Shown here: piece by piece, positions 12,671 through 21,928 of the stretch
How positions within the stretch are numbered: position 1 is the first letter of the stretch
Layout of the letters: each line of letters begins with the position of its first letter
NCBI GenBank assembly: GCA_902582235.1
Contig: CACHQX010000001.1
Span: forward strand, 190,760-254,759
DNA: 64,000 bases
Direction: 5' to 3'
Source of the DNA: an uncultured Pelagibacteraceae bacterium
GTDB lineage: Bacteria; Pseudomonadota; Alphaproteobacteria; Pelagibacterales; Pelagibacteraceae
Notes under the pieces: model-generated
Seen by the model: only the letters and a program-made list of their open reading frames with translations
Told to the model about the DNA's origin: nothing
Database searches by the model: none
Position numbers and translations under genes: made by a program

Positions 12671-13500
12671 TTAAATTTATTCAATTCATTAATAAAACTA
12701 TTTTTTGGCTTCCATCCCAATTTAATTAACTTTTTGTTATCAGAAATTAGATATGTAAAACTTCTCGAGCTATTTATAAAAGAGGCTTTTTTATTAAATT
12801 TTTTACAAAAAATTTTAGCGATTGTCTCTAGATGGAATTTTTTACCTGAACCTATATTGTATATACCTGTTCCCTTTTTAATACACAAAACCCTAATCGC
12901 ATTTATTATGTCATTAATGCTCAGAAAGTCTCTAAAATGTTTTAATTCTTTAAAAGAAACTATTTTTTTTTTACTTTTTTTTATTTTGTAAAATAATCCA
13001 GGTGTAAGAAAAGATTTGTTCTGTTCAGGGCTCGTGTAACTAAAAATTCTTCCTATGCAATAATTGATCTTTTGCTTTTTCAACTTTTTTTTTAAATAAT
13101 TTTCTGCCAATATTTTTGTTTTTCCATATTTGCTGTATGGTTCAACTTTTTGATTTTCATCTATCTTAAAAAATTTCTTTCTAATTTGATATACATGTGA
13201 TGTTGAGGCAAAAAAAATATTTTTTGGTTTTTTTTGATATTTTATTAATGAATCTACTATATTTTTAGTTCCATTATAATTTACTTGTTTTGCATATTTA
13301 TAATTTTTTTCTACATCTCTAGTGGGTACGATCGCTGCAAGGTGTATAATAAAATCAAAATTATTAGACTTGATCCAATTATCTACTAATTTTTTTTTAG
13401 TAATATCTCCTTTAAAAATTACAAAATTAAATTTTATTTTTTTAATTATATGGCTACCTAGTAGTCCAGTTGCCCCAGTAATTCCACATCTATACATCAA
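12667..13500 (-). CDS. NAD-dependent epimerase/dehydratase (extended SDR)
   Basis: GITGATGLLGSHIIKKI Rossmann motif; YSKYGKTK (YxxxK). Confidence 0.85.
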   Translation of the reverse strand: MMYRCGITGATGLLGSHIIKKIKFNFVIFKGDITKKKLVDNWIKSNNFDFIIHLAAIVPTRDVEKNYKYAKQVNYNGTKNIVDSLIKYQKKPKNIFFASTSHVYQIRKKFFKIDENQKVEPYSKYGKTKILAENYLKKKLKKQKINYCIGRIFSYTSPEQNKSFLTPGLFYKIKKSKKKIVSFKELKHFRDFLSINDIINAIRVLCIKKGTGIYNIGSGKKFHLETIAKIFCKKFNKKASFINSSRSFTYLISDNKKLIKLGWKPKNSFINELNKFK

Positions 13501-13501
13501 C

Positions 13502-14665
13502 TTAAAAATCTAAAAGATAATTTGTTAATCTTTTTATATCTTGAAGTTTAATCTTTTTAGTGGGTAATCCAATAAAAAAACCTCTATCTTCAATTGCTTG
13601 TGAATTTCTAAAATTTTTTTTTTTCAATTTAAATTTATGTAACTTAATTGCTGGTTGGTTAATAAAATTGCCACTTATTATTGGTCTAGTTTCAATTTTA
13701 TTTTTTTCAAGTTTTTCTAAAAAAAACTTTTTATATTTAAGATATTTTTTGTTTATTAATAATGGAATACTAAACCAGCTCGGTTTTAAATGTTTGCTTG
13801 ACTCAAAAAAAGTAAATTGATCATCCCATTTGGGAGATTTTTTTAGGTATTTAATAATCATGTCGCGATTATATTTCCTTATTTTTATCATTTTTTTTAA
13901 TCTCTTGAGTTGACTCATTGCTATAGATGCAGAGATATCTAGAGGTCTTAAATTAAAACCCTGGTTGACAAAATTAAATGTATTTTTTTTTTTTGAAATT
14001 TCTCTATCCCAACCGTGTGCCCTCAAAGATTGTAAGATTCTGTAATCAAACTTATTATTACAAACAATCATTCCACCCTCACCCGAGGTTAATTGATGAG
14101 AATAATAAAAAGAGAATGAGGAAAAATCACCAAAAGTTCCAAGATTTTTCCCTTTATAAATGGACCCCAAAGATTCACAATTATCTTCAACTAAATAAAT
14201 TTTTTTTTTTCTGGCAAATTGTTTTATTTTGTCAATTTCAGAACAATTTCCTAAAACATTAATTAACATAATTGCCTTTGTTTTTTTTGTAACGTTTTTT
14301 TTTATTATGTCTAAATTTGGTGAAAACGTTTTTAAGTCTACATCGATAAATTTTGGAACTAAACCCGATTGTACTATTGGCCAAAGTGAAGTTGACCAAC
14401 AAAGTGCAGGTATTAAACACTCGTCACCCACCTTTAATTTATTTTTTTTTAAAGGGTTTATCAAAGCAAAAAATGCTAAAAGGTTTGCAGATGAACCGGA
14501 GTTAACCATTAAACAATAATTAGATTTTATAAATTGTGAAAATTTTTTTTCAAACTCCATTGTTTTTTTAGACATAGTTAATCTTCTACTTCTGACTACT
14601 TTAATGGCAGAATTGATGTCTTGATTTGAAAAGGCATTTTCTAGAAGTGGATATTTAAATGACAT
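13502..14665 (-). CDS. DegT/DnrJ-fold PLP enzyme with His at the Schiff-base Lys position: probable ColD/E1-like sugar 3-dehydratase rather than an aminotransferase
   Basis: SFYYSHQLTSGEGGMIV: His where aminotransferases have Lys (as in SFxxxKxxTxGEGG); 387 aa. Confidence 0.75.
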   Translation of the reverse strand: MSFKYPLLENAFSNQDINSAIKVVRSRRLTMSKKTMEFEKKFSQFIKSNYCLMVNSGSSANLLAFFALINPLKKNKLKVGDECLIPALCWSTSLWPIVQSGLVPKFIDVDLKTFSPNLDIIKKNVTKKTKAIMLINVLGNCSEIDKIKQFARKKKIYLVEDNCESLGSIYKGKNLGTFGDFSSFSFYYSHQLTSGEGGMIVCNNKFDYRILQSLRAHGWDREISKKKNTFNFVNQGFNLRPLDISASIAMSQLKRLKKMIKIRKYNRDMIIKYLKKSPKWDDQFTFFESSKHLKPSWFSIPLLINKKYLKYKKFFLEKLEKNKIETRPIISGNFINQPAIKLHKFKLKKKNFRNSQAIEDRGFFIGLPTKKIKLQDIKRLTNYLLDF

Positions 14666-14734
14666 TTATAAGTAATTCTTATAACAAAATTTGTGCTTAA
14701 AAAATAAAATAAAAAGCTATATAACATATATGTT

Positions 14735-15000
14735 TTAACAAACTATGACGATAAACGAATTTCGTAATAAACATTACGGACGTGGGGGCAGTACCCACCA
14801 CCTCCACCATTAATAATTTATGGGGGTGAACTAGGATCGACGGATGTCTAAAGGCTATTTTTTCGTTCGGGATTGTTCCACCGTGACGGGCTATTTATAA
14901 TTGCAAATGATAAATTTGCTCTTGCTGCTTAATTAATTTATTAATTAAGTAACGGGGTTTTGGGGCACCTGGCAACAGAACGCCCCTCTTTTTAAATAAC
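14735..15000 (+). ncRNA. ssrA: Circularly permuted two-piece tmRNA
   Basis: Acceptor piece ending ...GTGGGGGCAGTACCCACCACCTCCACCA (~14812), short spacer, then coding piece starting GGGGGTGAACTAGGATCGACGG (14822). CACCTCC pairs with GGGGGTG. Tag ORF GCA AAT GAT AAA TTT GCT CTT GCT GCT TAA (14903-14932) = ANDKFALAA*. Outer boundaries approximate. Confidence 0.9.
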
Positions 15001-15135
15001 TCATTTTACAGACGCTGAGGAGATCTAAAAAATTTTTTATTTTGTGATTTCAATTCAATGGTTACCTTCTCCAATGATTAAAACTTTTTTTCTTTGCTGT
15101 TCATTTTTTGAATAAATTGATGTATGAGTTCTCTT

Positions 15136-17055
15136 ATGTGTAGTATTCTGGGTTTAATTGATTTTAGTTCTTCAGATAAATTTAAAAATGAAAAAATTTT
15201 TTCTGTTAATAGACTGCTGAAACATCGTGGTCCAGATGATGAGGGTTATTATAATGACAAACTTGTTTCGCTAGCATTTAATAGACTCTCTATAATGGAT
15301 TTAATCAAGGGTAACCAGCCCATTATTAAAAAACATATAATTTCAATTTTTAATGGAGAAATTTATAATTTTAAAGAAATAAGAGCGGAACTAATTAATC
15401 ATGGCCATAAATTTGAAACCAATTCAGATAGCGAAGTAGTTTCTACAGCTTTTTTGCAATGGGGGATTAAATGTGTAGAAAAGTTTAATGGCATGTTCGC
15501 AATTGCGGTGTATGACAAAAAAAATAGTAAAGTTTTTTTAATAAGAGATAGGGTCGGAATAAAACCTCTTTATTTTTCACATCTAAATAATCAATTATTG
15601 TTTAGTTCAGAAATTAAAGGCATAACAAATTATCCTGACTTTGAAAAAAAATTAAATTTTAATGCCTTTTCTTCTTATCTTTTATTCAGATATCCTTATG
15701 GGAAAAATAATGTATTTTATGATAATATTCAAAAAGTTACTCCTGGAACTTTTTTAGAAGTTGATATTTTAAAGAAACAAACAAAGCAAAATACCTATTG
15801 GTCTATACCAGAAATAAATACGAAAATAAGGCATAATGAAGAGTATTATTTTCAAAAATTAGATTCTTTATTGAATAGTTCTATAAAAAAACAGTTGGTC
15901 AGTGATGCGCCGTTAGGGGTTTTTTTATCTGGAGGATTAGACTCATCAATTTTATCCTCTATAGCAGCAAAAAATATATCAGGTAAATTAAAAACTTACT
16001 CTGTTGGATTTAAAGAAAAAAAATATGATGAAACGCCTAAAGCCAGAACTATAGCAAAATATATTAATTCAGAACATACCGAAGTTTTTGTTGGCAAAGA
16101 GGACTTCTTTAATAATATTGAGAAGATAATAGAAGTAAAAGATGTTCCGCTTTCAATCCCTCATGAGTATCCATTATATCTGCTGAGTAAAAAAATGAAA
16201 CAGGATATAAAGGTAGTCTTAAGTGGAGAAGGAGCTGATGAGTTCTTTGGAGGTTATGCAAGAGTTCAAAACTCTCCAATAGATTTTGTTAAAGCAAATT
16301 TCATATTAAAGTTTACAGATAATAGTTTTGTAAAAAAAATATTTTCAGTAGATAAAAAATTTAACTATAAAAAAGATAAGTTTATTGACTTTTTTTTTCA
16401 TCAATATAATTGGTTCTCAATAGGTGAGGTAGACTCACTGCTGCATGAAAATGTAAAAAATCAAATCAACTTAGAAAAAGTTAAGGAACCTTGGACAAAT
16501 GTTTTAAAAAAATACGAAAATTCTAATTACTATAATCAAATATTACTAATGTTTCAGACCAATCATCTTCAGTGTTTACTAGATCGTTTAGACACTATGA
16601 CTATGGCGAATTCTATTGAAGCAAGGGTACCCTTTCTTGACCATGAGCTTATAGAATTTATCAATACTGTTCCGTATAAGTTTAAGATAAAATGGAAATC
16701 TAAATTTTCAAAGTTTAAATCACTTTTTTCAAATAATTTTTCTTATTCTGAAAAATATGACACAAACAAGTATCTACTAAGGAAAGTTGGAGAAAAATAC
16801 TTGCCTAAAAAAATGTCAGAGGAAAAAAAATTAGGCTTTCCTTTACCTATGAATGAGTGGATGCACGATAAAAAAGTCAAAGAAATTCTTTTAGACAAAA
16901 AAACTCTAGAAAGAAACATTTTTAACCAAAAAAAACTTGAAAATTTTTTAGATGATAAAAATACAAAAGATGACAATTATGATTTTAATGGAAAAAAAAT
17001 TTGGATGATGTTGAATTTTGAACTTTGGATGAGAAACAATATGGATCAAAGATAA
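15136..17055 (+). CDS. asnB: Glutamine-dependent asparagine synthetase family (AsnB-like)
   Basis: MCSILG N-terminal nucleophile Cys; GVFLSGGLDSSILSSIAA; LSGEGADEFFGGY. The ORF-track Met at 15124 would bury the catalytic Cys, so start moved to 15136. Confidence 0.9.
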   Translation: MCSILGLIDFSSSDKFKNEKIFSVNRLLKHRGPDDEGYYNDKLVSLAFNRLSIMDLIKGNQPIIKKHIISIFNGEIYNFKEIRAELINHGHKFETNSDSEVVSTAFLQWGIKCVEKFNGMFAIAVYDKKNSKVFLIRDRVGIKPLYFSHLNNQLLFSSEIKGITNYPDFEKKLNFNAFSSYLLFRYPYGKNNVFYDNIQKVTPGTFLEVDILKKQTKQNTYWSIPEINTKIRHNEEYYFQKLDSLLNSSIKKQLVSDAPLGVFLSGGLDSSILSSIAAKNISGKLKTYSVGFKEKKYDETPKARTIAKYINSEHTEVFVGKEDFFNNIEKIIEVKDVPLSIPHEYPLYLLSKKMKQDIKVVLSGEGADEFFGGYARVQNSPIDFVKANFILKFTDNSFVKKIFSVDKKFNYKKDKFIDFFFHQYNWFSIGEVDSLLHENVKNQINLEKVKEPWTNVLKKYENSNYYNQILLMFQTNHLQCLLDRLDTMTMANSIEARVPFLDHELIEFINTVPYKFKIKWKSKFSKFKSLFSNNFSYSEKYDTNKYLLRKVGEKYLPKKMSEEKKLGFPLPMNEWMHDKKVKEILLDKKTLERNIFNQKKLENFLDDKNTKDDNYDFNGKKIWMMLNFELWMRNNMDQR

Positions 17056-17774
17056 TGAAAGCAATAATATTGGCTGCTGGAAAGGGCACTAGATTAAAAA
17101 AATATCATAATTTACCAAAAGGATTGCTGAAGTTTGGAAAAAATAAAATCTCAATCTTGGAACGACTTTGTGCAATATTAAAAAAAAATAAATTTAAAAA
17201 AATTGTAATAATAACTGGTTACAAAAATAAACTTATAGAGAGAAAAATTGGAAAAGTAGCTCAATATATTTATTACCCAGGTTTTAGAAACAATAATAAT
17301 TTACAAACCTTATTAGCTGCAAAAAAAGAATTAAATGAAGGATTTTATTGTTTCTTCGCAGATTTAATTTTTGATGAGAAAATAATTAAAAAATTAATTG
17401 AAAAAAAATCAAATGCTTGTTTAACGATAGATACCAAAAAGATTTTAAGTGGCACCATGAGAATTAAAAAAAAGCAAGATAAAATTATAGGAGTTGGTAG
17501 TCATATACCTACTAAAAATGGGGATGGAAATTTTATTGGTATTGCAAAGTTTTCAAAACCTGGAGCTCTTTTGCTTAAGAGTCATTTGATGAGAGAAAAA
17601 AATAACAAAAAAGACTATTATACTCATGTAATTAATAAGATTATTGAAGAGAAAAAAATAGTTAATTTTTTTGATTGTAAAAGATATTTCTGGAAAGAGA
17701 TTGACACTTACAAAGATCTTTGTGATATGAAAGCTGTTATTAATAAAAAAAAATTTAAATATTGGCCTTTATGA
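17055..17774 (+). CDS. Sugar-phosphate/choline-phosphate-type nucleotidyltransferase (LicC/PntC-like)
   Basis: MKAIILAAGKGTRLKKYHNLPKGLL; start at internal Met 17055, overlapping the end of asnB. Confidence 0.85.
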   Translation: MKAIILAAGKGTRLKKYHNLPKGLLKFGKNKISILERLCAILKKNKFKKIVIITGYKNKLIERKIGKVAQYIYYPGFRNNNNLQTLLAAKKELNEGFYCFFADLIFDEKIIKKLIEKKSNACLTIDTKKILSGTMRIKKKQDKIIGVGSHIPTKNGDGNFIGIAKFSKPGALLLKSHLMREKNNKKDYYTHVINKIIEEKKIVNFFDCKRYFWKEIDTYKDLCDMKAVINKKKFKYWPL

Positions 17775-19072
17775 AGAAAAAAATTGTTTATGTATGTATG
17801 TCAGCAGATATTTTACACGCTGGGCATATAAATATTCTTGAGCGAGCATCTAGGCTAGGAAATGTAGTGGTTGGCCTAATGACTGATCAAGCAATTAGTT
17901 ATTACAAAAAGATTCCTTTTTTAAACTACTATCAAAGAGAAATAGTTATAAGAAATTTAAATATGGTTCATGGAGTTGTTCCACAAAATACAATGGATTA
18001 CAGGCCCAATTTAAGAAAAATAAAACCAGATTATGTAGTTCATGGTGATGATTGGAAGAATGGAGTGTTAAAAGAAAATAGATCACAAGTAATTAAAGAA
18101 ATAAAAAAATGGTCTGGTAAACTTGTGGAATTCCCTTACACAAAAAATGTATCCTCAACAAATCTTAAAGAAAGTTTTTTTAATAAAAACTTTTATTCTT
18201 TTAATTCTAATAGAACCTCTCTTTTAAAAAGAATGATTGAAGCCAAAAAATTTGTTAGAGTAATTGAAGCTCACTCGCCTTTGGCTGGTTTAATAGTCGA
18301 GAATACAAAAGTAAAAAAAAAGACTGGTGATGCGGATTATGATGGAATGTGGTCTTCGAGTTTAACTGAGTCTTTATTACGTGGAAAACCCGATAATCAG
18401 TCAGTAGAATTATCAACTAGAATTAATGCTATTAATGAAGTTTTAGAGATAACAACTAAACCAATGGTCTTTGACGCAGATAACGGCGGAAGAGTTGAAC
18501 ACCTACCTTTCACAATTAAATCTCTAGAAAGACAGGGTGTTTCAGCTATTATTATAGAGGATAAAATTGGTCTTAAAAAAAATTCTTTATTTAAAAATCA
18601 AAAAAATGCAAAACAAGACAGCATAAAAAACTTTTGTAAAAAACTAGAAGTGGCAACTAAATCTAGAAAGTCTGATGATTTTTTGATCATAGCTAGAATA
18701 GAAAGTTTTATATTGGGTAAAGGAATTAATGATGCTTTGAAAAGAGCAAACGCTTACTCTAAGGCAGGAGCTGATGGAATACTAATACATAGTAAAATTG
18801 ATACTCCAAAAGAAATTTTTAAATTTTCAAAAATTTTTAGAAAAAGTAAAAACTTTAAATTTTTAATAGCTGTACCATCAAGTTACTCAAAAACTTACGA
18901 AAAAGATCTTATTAGAAATGGTTTTAGTGTAGTAATATATGCAAATCATATGTTGCGGGCCTCATATTTAGCTATGAACCAAGTTGCTGAATCCATATTA
19001 AAAAATAGCCGATCTGCTAATATAGAAAAAAAAATATCTTCCATAAAAGATTTGCTTAAGTATTCCTTATAA
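17771..19072 (+). CDS. Bifunctional cytidylyltransferase-phosphoenolpyruvate mutase (Fom1-like architecture)
   Basis: N-terminal HAGH and VSSTNLKE cytidylyltransferase motifs; C-terminal EDKIGLKKNS matches PEP mutase signature EDKxxxxxNS. Start probably MKKKIVYV at 17771 (ORF track 17762). Confidence 0.93.
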   Translation: MKKKIVYVCMSADILHAGHINILERASRLGNVVVGLMTDQAISYYKKIPFLNYYQREIVIRNLNMVHGVVPQNTMDYRPNLRKIKPDYVVHGDDWKNGVLKENRSQVIKEIKKWSGKLVEFPYTKNVSSTNLKESFFNKNFYSFNSNRTSLLKRMIEAKKFVRVIEAHSPLAGLIVENTKVKKKTGDADYDGMWSSSLTESLLRGKPDNQSVELSTRINAINEVLEITTKPMVFDADNGGRVEHLPFTIKSLERQGVSAIIIEDKIGLKKNSLFKNQKNAKQDSIKNFCKKLEVATKSRKSDDFLIIARIESFILGKGINDALKRANAYSKAGADGILIHSKIDTPKEIFKFSKIFRKSKNFKFLIAVPSSYSKTYEKDLIRNGFSVVIYANHMLRASYLAMNQVAESILKNSRSANIEKKISSIKDLLKYSL

Positions 19073-19077
19073 ATTTT

Positions 19078-20187
19078 ATGATTGATACTTCTAAATTTAC
19101 AAAACTTTTATTTAAAAAAGGAATTGAATTTTATGCAGGAGTGCCTGACAGTTGCATGAATGAATTTTGTAATGAGATAAATAATAATAAAAAAATAGAA
19201 AACATTACTTCAGCTAATGAAGGAAGCGCTGTTTCACTTGGTGTTGGTTATCATTTAATTACAAAAAAAATTCCTTGTATTTATTTGCAGAATTCAGGTA
19301 TGGGAAATGCAACAGATCCTTTAACTAATTTAGCAAATCCTGAAGTTTATAATATACCTATGTTGTTAATGATTGGCTGGAGAGGAGCCCCGGGTATCAA
19401 AGATGAAGCCCAACATAATATTCAAGGCAGAACAATACATAAAATTTTAAAGTTATATAAAATTAAGTATCTAATACTTAAAGATAATAAAGATTTAAAA
19501 AAAGTATCAAATTTAATAAATTATGCAAAAAAAAATTCTTGTCATGTAGCATTACTAGTAAAACCTAAAACTTTTAAAAATGTAAAAAAAAAAGTAATTA
19601 AAAATAAAGCTGATCAACATTCAAATATTTCAAGAAAAGATGTTGTTTTATCACTCTTAAATAACGTCTCAAAAAGAACGAAAATAATATCTTCAGTCGG
19701 TTTTAACTCCCGTGAAATTTTTCAAATGCGTAAAGAAAAAAAAATTAAAAATGGTAAAGATTTTTTAATGGTTGGTGCAATGGGTCACACAGCGATGGTT
19801 TCTTTGGCTATTAGTAAATTCACAAAAGAAAGTACTATTTGTGTTGATGGTGATGGATCTTTCATAATGCATTTAGGGGCTCTAAGCTTACTTAGCAATC
19901 ATAAGAGAAATAATTTTAAATATTTACTTATAGATAACGAGGCGCATGAGTCTATTGGTGGTCAACCTATAAAATTTCAAAATTTTAATATTAAGAAAAT
20001 ATCAGAGGCAATGGGATTTAAACAAAGCTATCACACAAAAAGTTTAAACAAACTAGAGGTTCTAATGAAAAAATTTATAAAATCTTCTGGGCCTTCTTTT
20101 TTTCATATAAAAATAAATTCAGGTACTCTTAAAAACCTAGTAAGACCTAAGAACTTTTTAGAAATCAAAAAAAAGTTCATGAATTGA
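19078..20187 (+). CDS. Phosphonopyruvate decarboxylase (ThDP-dependent)
   Basis: FYAGVPDSCMNEFCNEI; GDGSFIMHLGALSLLSNH...IDNEAHESIGGQPI; immediately downstream of PEP mutase. Confidence 0.93.
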   Translation: MIDTSKFTKLLFKKGIEFYAGVPDSCMNEFCNEINNNKKIENITSANEGSAVSLGVGYHLITKKIPCIYLQNSGMGNATDPLTNLANPEVYNIPMLLMIGWRGAPGIKDEAQHNIQGRTIHKILKLYKIKYLILKDNKDLKKVSNLINYAKKNSCHVALLVKPKTFKNVKKKVIKNKADQHSNISRKDVVLSLLNNVSKRTKIISSVGFNSREIFQMRKEKKIKNGKDFLMVGAMGHTAMVSLAISKFTKESTICVDGDGSFIMHLGALSLLSNHKRNNFKYLLIDNEAHESIGGQPIKFQNFNIKKISEAMGFKQSYHTKSLNKLEVLMKKFIKSSGPSFFHIKINSGTLKNLVRPKNFLEIKKKFMN

Positions 20188-20214
20188 CATTTTAAATAAA
20201 AAAAGGCTAGTTGA

Positions 20215-21120
20215 TTATATTTTACCAAATTTTTTAAATTCATTAAGTTTTAACAATTCAACGTATGAGTTTTTTATTTGAGGATGCCATAAATCAACAA
20301 TAAAAACTATCCTATCTTTTTTTCCTTTATGAAATACCTCATGTTCGTATGAGTCATCAAAAATAATACATTTGTCTTCAAGCCAAGGCCTTGTTTGATC
20401 TCCAACTCTTATTTTAACCATATCTGGTTCAGGAACATCTATTCCTAGATGATACCTTAACCTTAGATTTGAAGAGCCAGTATGGGGTTTTATATGAGTC
20501 CCTGGAGATAATTTTGAAAAAGCAACAAAGCCATATGTTTCATTGATTGGCATTTTTTTGAGCAAATCAAATGTTTTACCAAAACTATTCTGTAAATTTA
20601 AATTTTTACCTTGTGCTCCAATTAAAGTAATAGAAGACCATTTTCCATTTTCTGCTAACATTTGATTTCCTGGGTGTTCGGTAGTTTTATAATCTGATGA
20701 AAAAAATTCATCTTTAATTACTTTACAGTTCTCCTCTAAATATCTAGACCATTTATCACTTTCAAACCATGGTTTTGAACTTATCTTTTTTAAATTCCAA
20801 ATGCTTGGATTTGAAAAATTTGGCAACTTTTTCTCAATTATTTTGTGATAAATCGACTCCGAACCATAATTTTTTGGATTTTGATATTGATAGTTTTCGC
20901 TGTAAGCCGATTTGCTATTCATTTTTAGAAGAGAGAATAAATTTGAAACTTTTCTTGAGATTCTCCAAACTAAGACTTTTAAAAATCCAAATTTTGAAGA
21001 AGCGAACTTTATAGATAAATCATACCAATATAAATTTTCGGCTAGATCTTCAAACTCACTTTTTTTCAATAGTTCGTTAATTTTTTTTGAATTTAAAAAA
21101 TGCTTAATCCAAGAATTCAT
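20215..21120 (-). CDS. Aspartyl/asparaginyl beta-hydroxylase-family Fe(II)/2-oxoglutarate oxygenase
   Basis: GTHIKPHTGSSNLRLRYHLGI...CIIFDDSYEHEVFHKGKKDRIVFIVDLWHP. Confidence 0.82.
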   Translation of the reverse strand: MNSWIKHFLNSKKINELLKKSEFEDLAENLYWYDLSIKFASSKFGFLKVLVWRISRKVSNLFSLLKMNSKSAYSENYQYQNPKNYGSESIYHKIIEKKLPNFSNPSIWNLKKISSKPWFESDKWSRYLEENCKVIKDEFFSSDYKTTEHPGNQMLAENGKWSSITLIGAQGKNLNLQNSFGKTFDLLKKMPINETYGFVAFSKLSPGTHIKPHTGSSNLRLRYHLGIDVPEPDMVKIRVGDQTRPWLEDKCIIFDDSYEHEVFHKGKKDRIVFIVDLWHPQIKNSYVELLKLNEFKKFGKI

Positions 21121-21180
21121 TTATACAGATTATTATCATATTTATTGTTTAAAACCATTATCACAAAATTCAGAAAAAAT

Positions 21181-21927
21181 TCAATGATTTCGATCTGATG
21201 CAAAAATATTCATACGTATAGAAGACTCCCTTATATGAAAAATTATCATATAAATATTTAATAACGTATGAGAAATGAAAAAATAATATAAAATTATTTC
21301 AATATAATTTGTATTGAGGAAGAAAGGTGAAAAAATAATAGAGAAGTATTGACTATCTTTTACAAATAAAATTATTCTTTTATATTTTGTTTTCCATATA
21401 TAGGGCTTAATTTTATTTCTTGAATTCAAATTTTGCCATCTGGCTAAAGCTGAATATTTATCAAATACAAAGTGTCCAAATGGAGAGACACATGTTGAAA
21501 TGATGCCAAAATAGAATAATATTTCATTATTTAAAGCAAGATTGCAAAAAATAGACAAGCCAAACATTAAAAAAGATTTATCAATTATGCCAAATAATGA
21601 ATCTAAAAATCGTCCGTAAAATGTAGATGTTTTTTTAATCCTTGAGATACTTCCATCCACACAATCAAGTACGTACATACAAAGTAAAGAAGTTATAGCA
21701 ATATTATAAAATAAGAAAGTTGATTGAATAAAAAAAGACATCATTGCAATACTTAACAGAAAGTTAAGATAAGTAGTTGCATTTGAAGAAATATTTAATC
21801 TTAAAAATAAAGGAGTGACGTAGTATGAAAAAAATCTACATATTATAAGAAAAAAAGGGCTGTTGTCTGTTGTATTTACATATTTATCAATTTTTTTTAT
21901 AGTTTTCAAATTTATATTAGAAGGCAT
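21181..21927 (-). CDS. CDP-alcohol phosphatidyltransferase-family membrane protein
   Basis: DCVDGSISRIKKTSTFYGRFLDSLFG aligns to DxxDGxxARx8GxxxDxxxD; last Asp is Gly here. Confidence 0.82.
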   Translation of the reverse strand: MPSNINLKTIKKIDKYVNTTDNSPFFLIICRFFSYYVTPLFLRLNISSNATTYLNFLLSIAMMSFFIQSTFLFYNIAITSLLCMYVLDCVDGSISRIKKTSTFYGRFLDSLFGIIDKSFLMFGLSIFCNLALNNEILFYFGIISTCVSPFGHFVFDKYSALARWQNLNSRNKIKPYIWKTKYKRIILFVKDSQYFSIIFSPFFLNTNYIEIILYYFFISHTLLNIYMIIFHIRESSIRMNIFASDRNH

Positions 21928-21928
21928 T

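Noticed and set aside
13502-14665. DegT/DnrJ-family enzyme as the missing aminoethylphosphonate transaminase
   Set aside because: Schiff-base Lys is replaced by His (SFYYSHQLTSGEGG); this fits ColD/E1-type dehydratases, and the gene is on the opposite strand, coupled to a sugar epimerase.
16743-16976. 77-aa minus-strand ORF inside asnB
   Set aside because: Antisense shadow ORF in an AT-rich gene.
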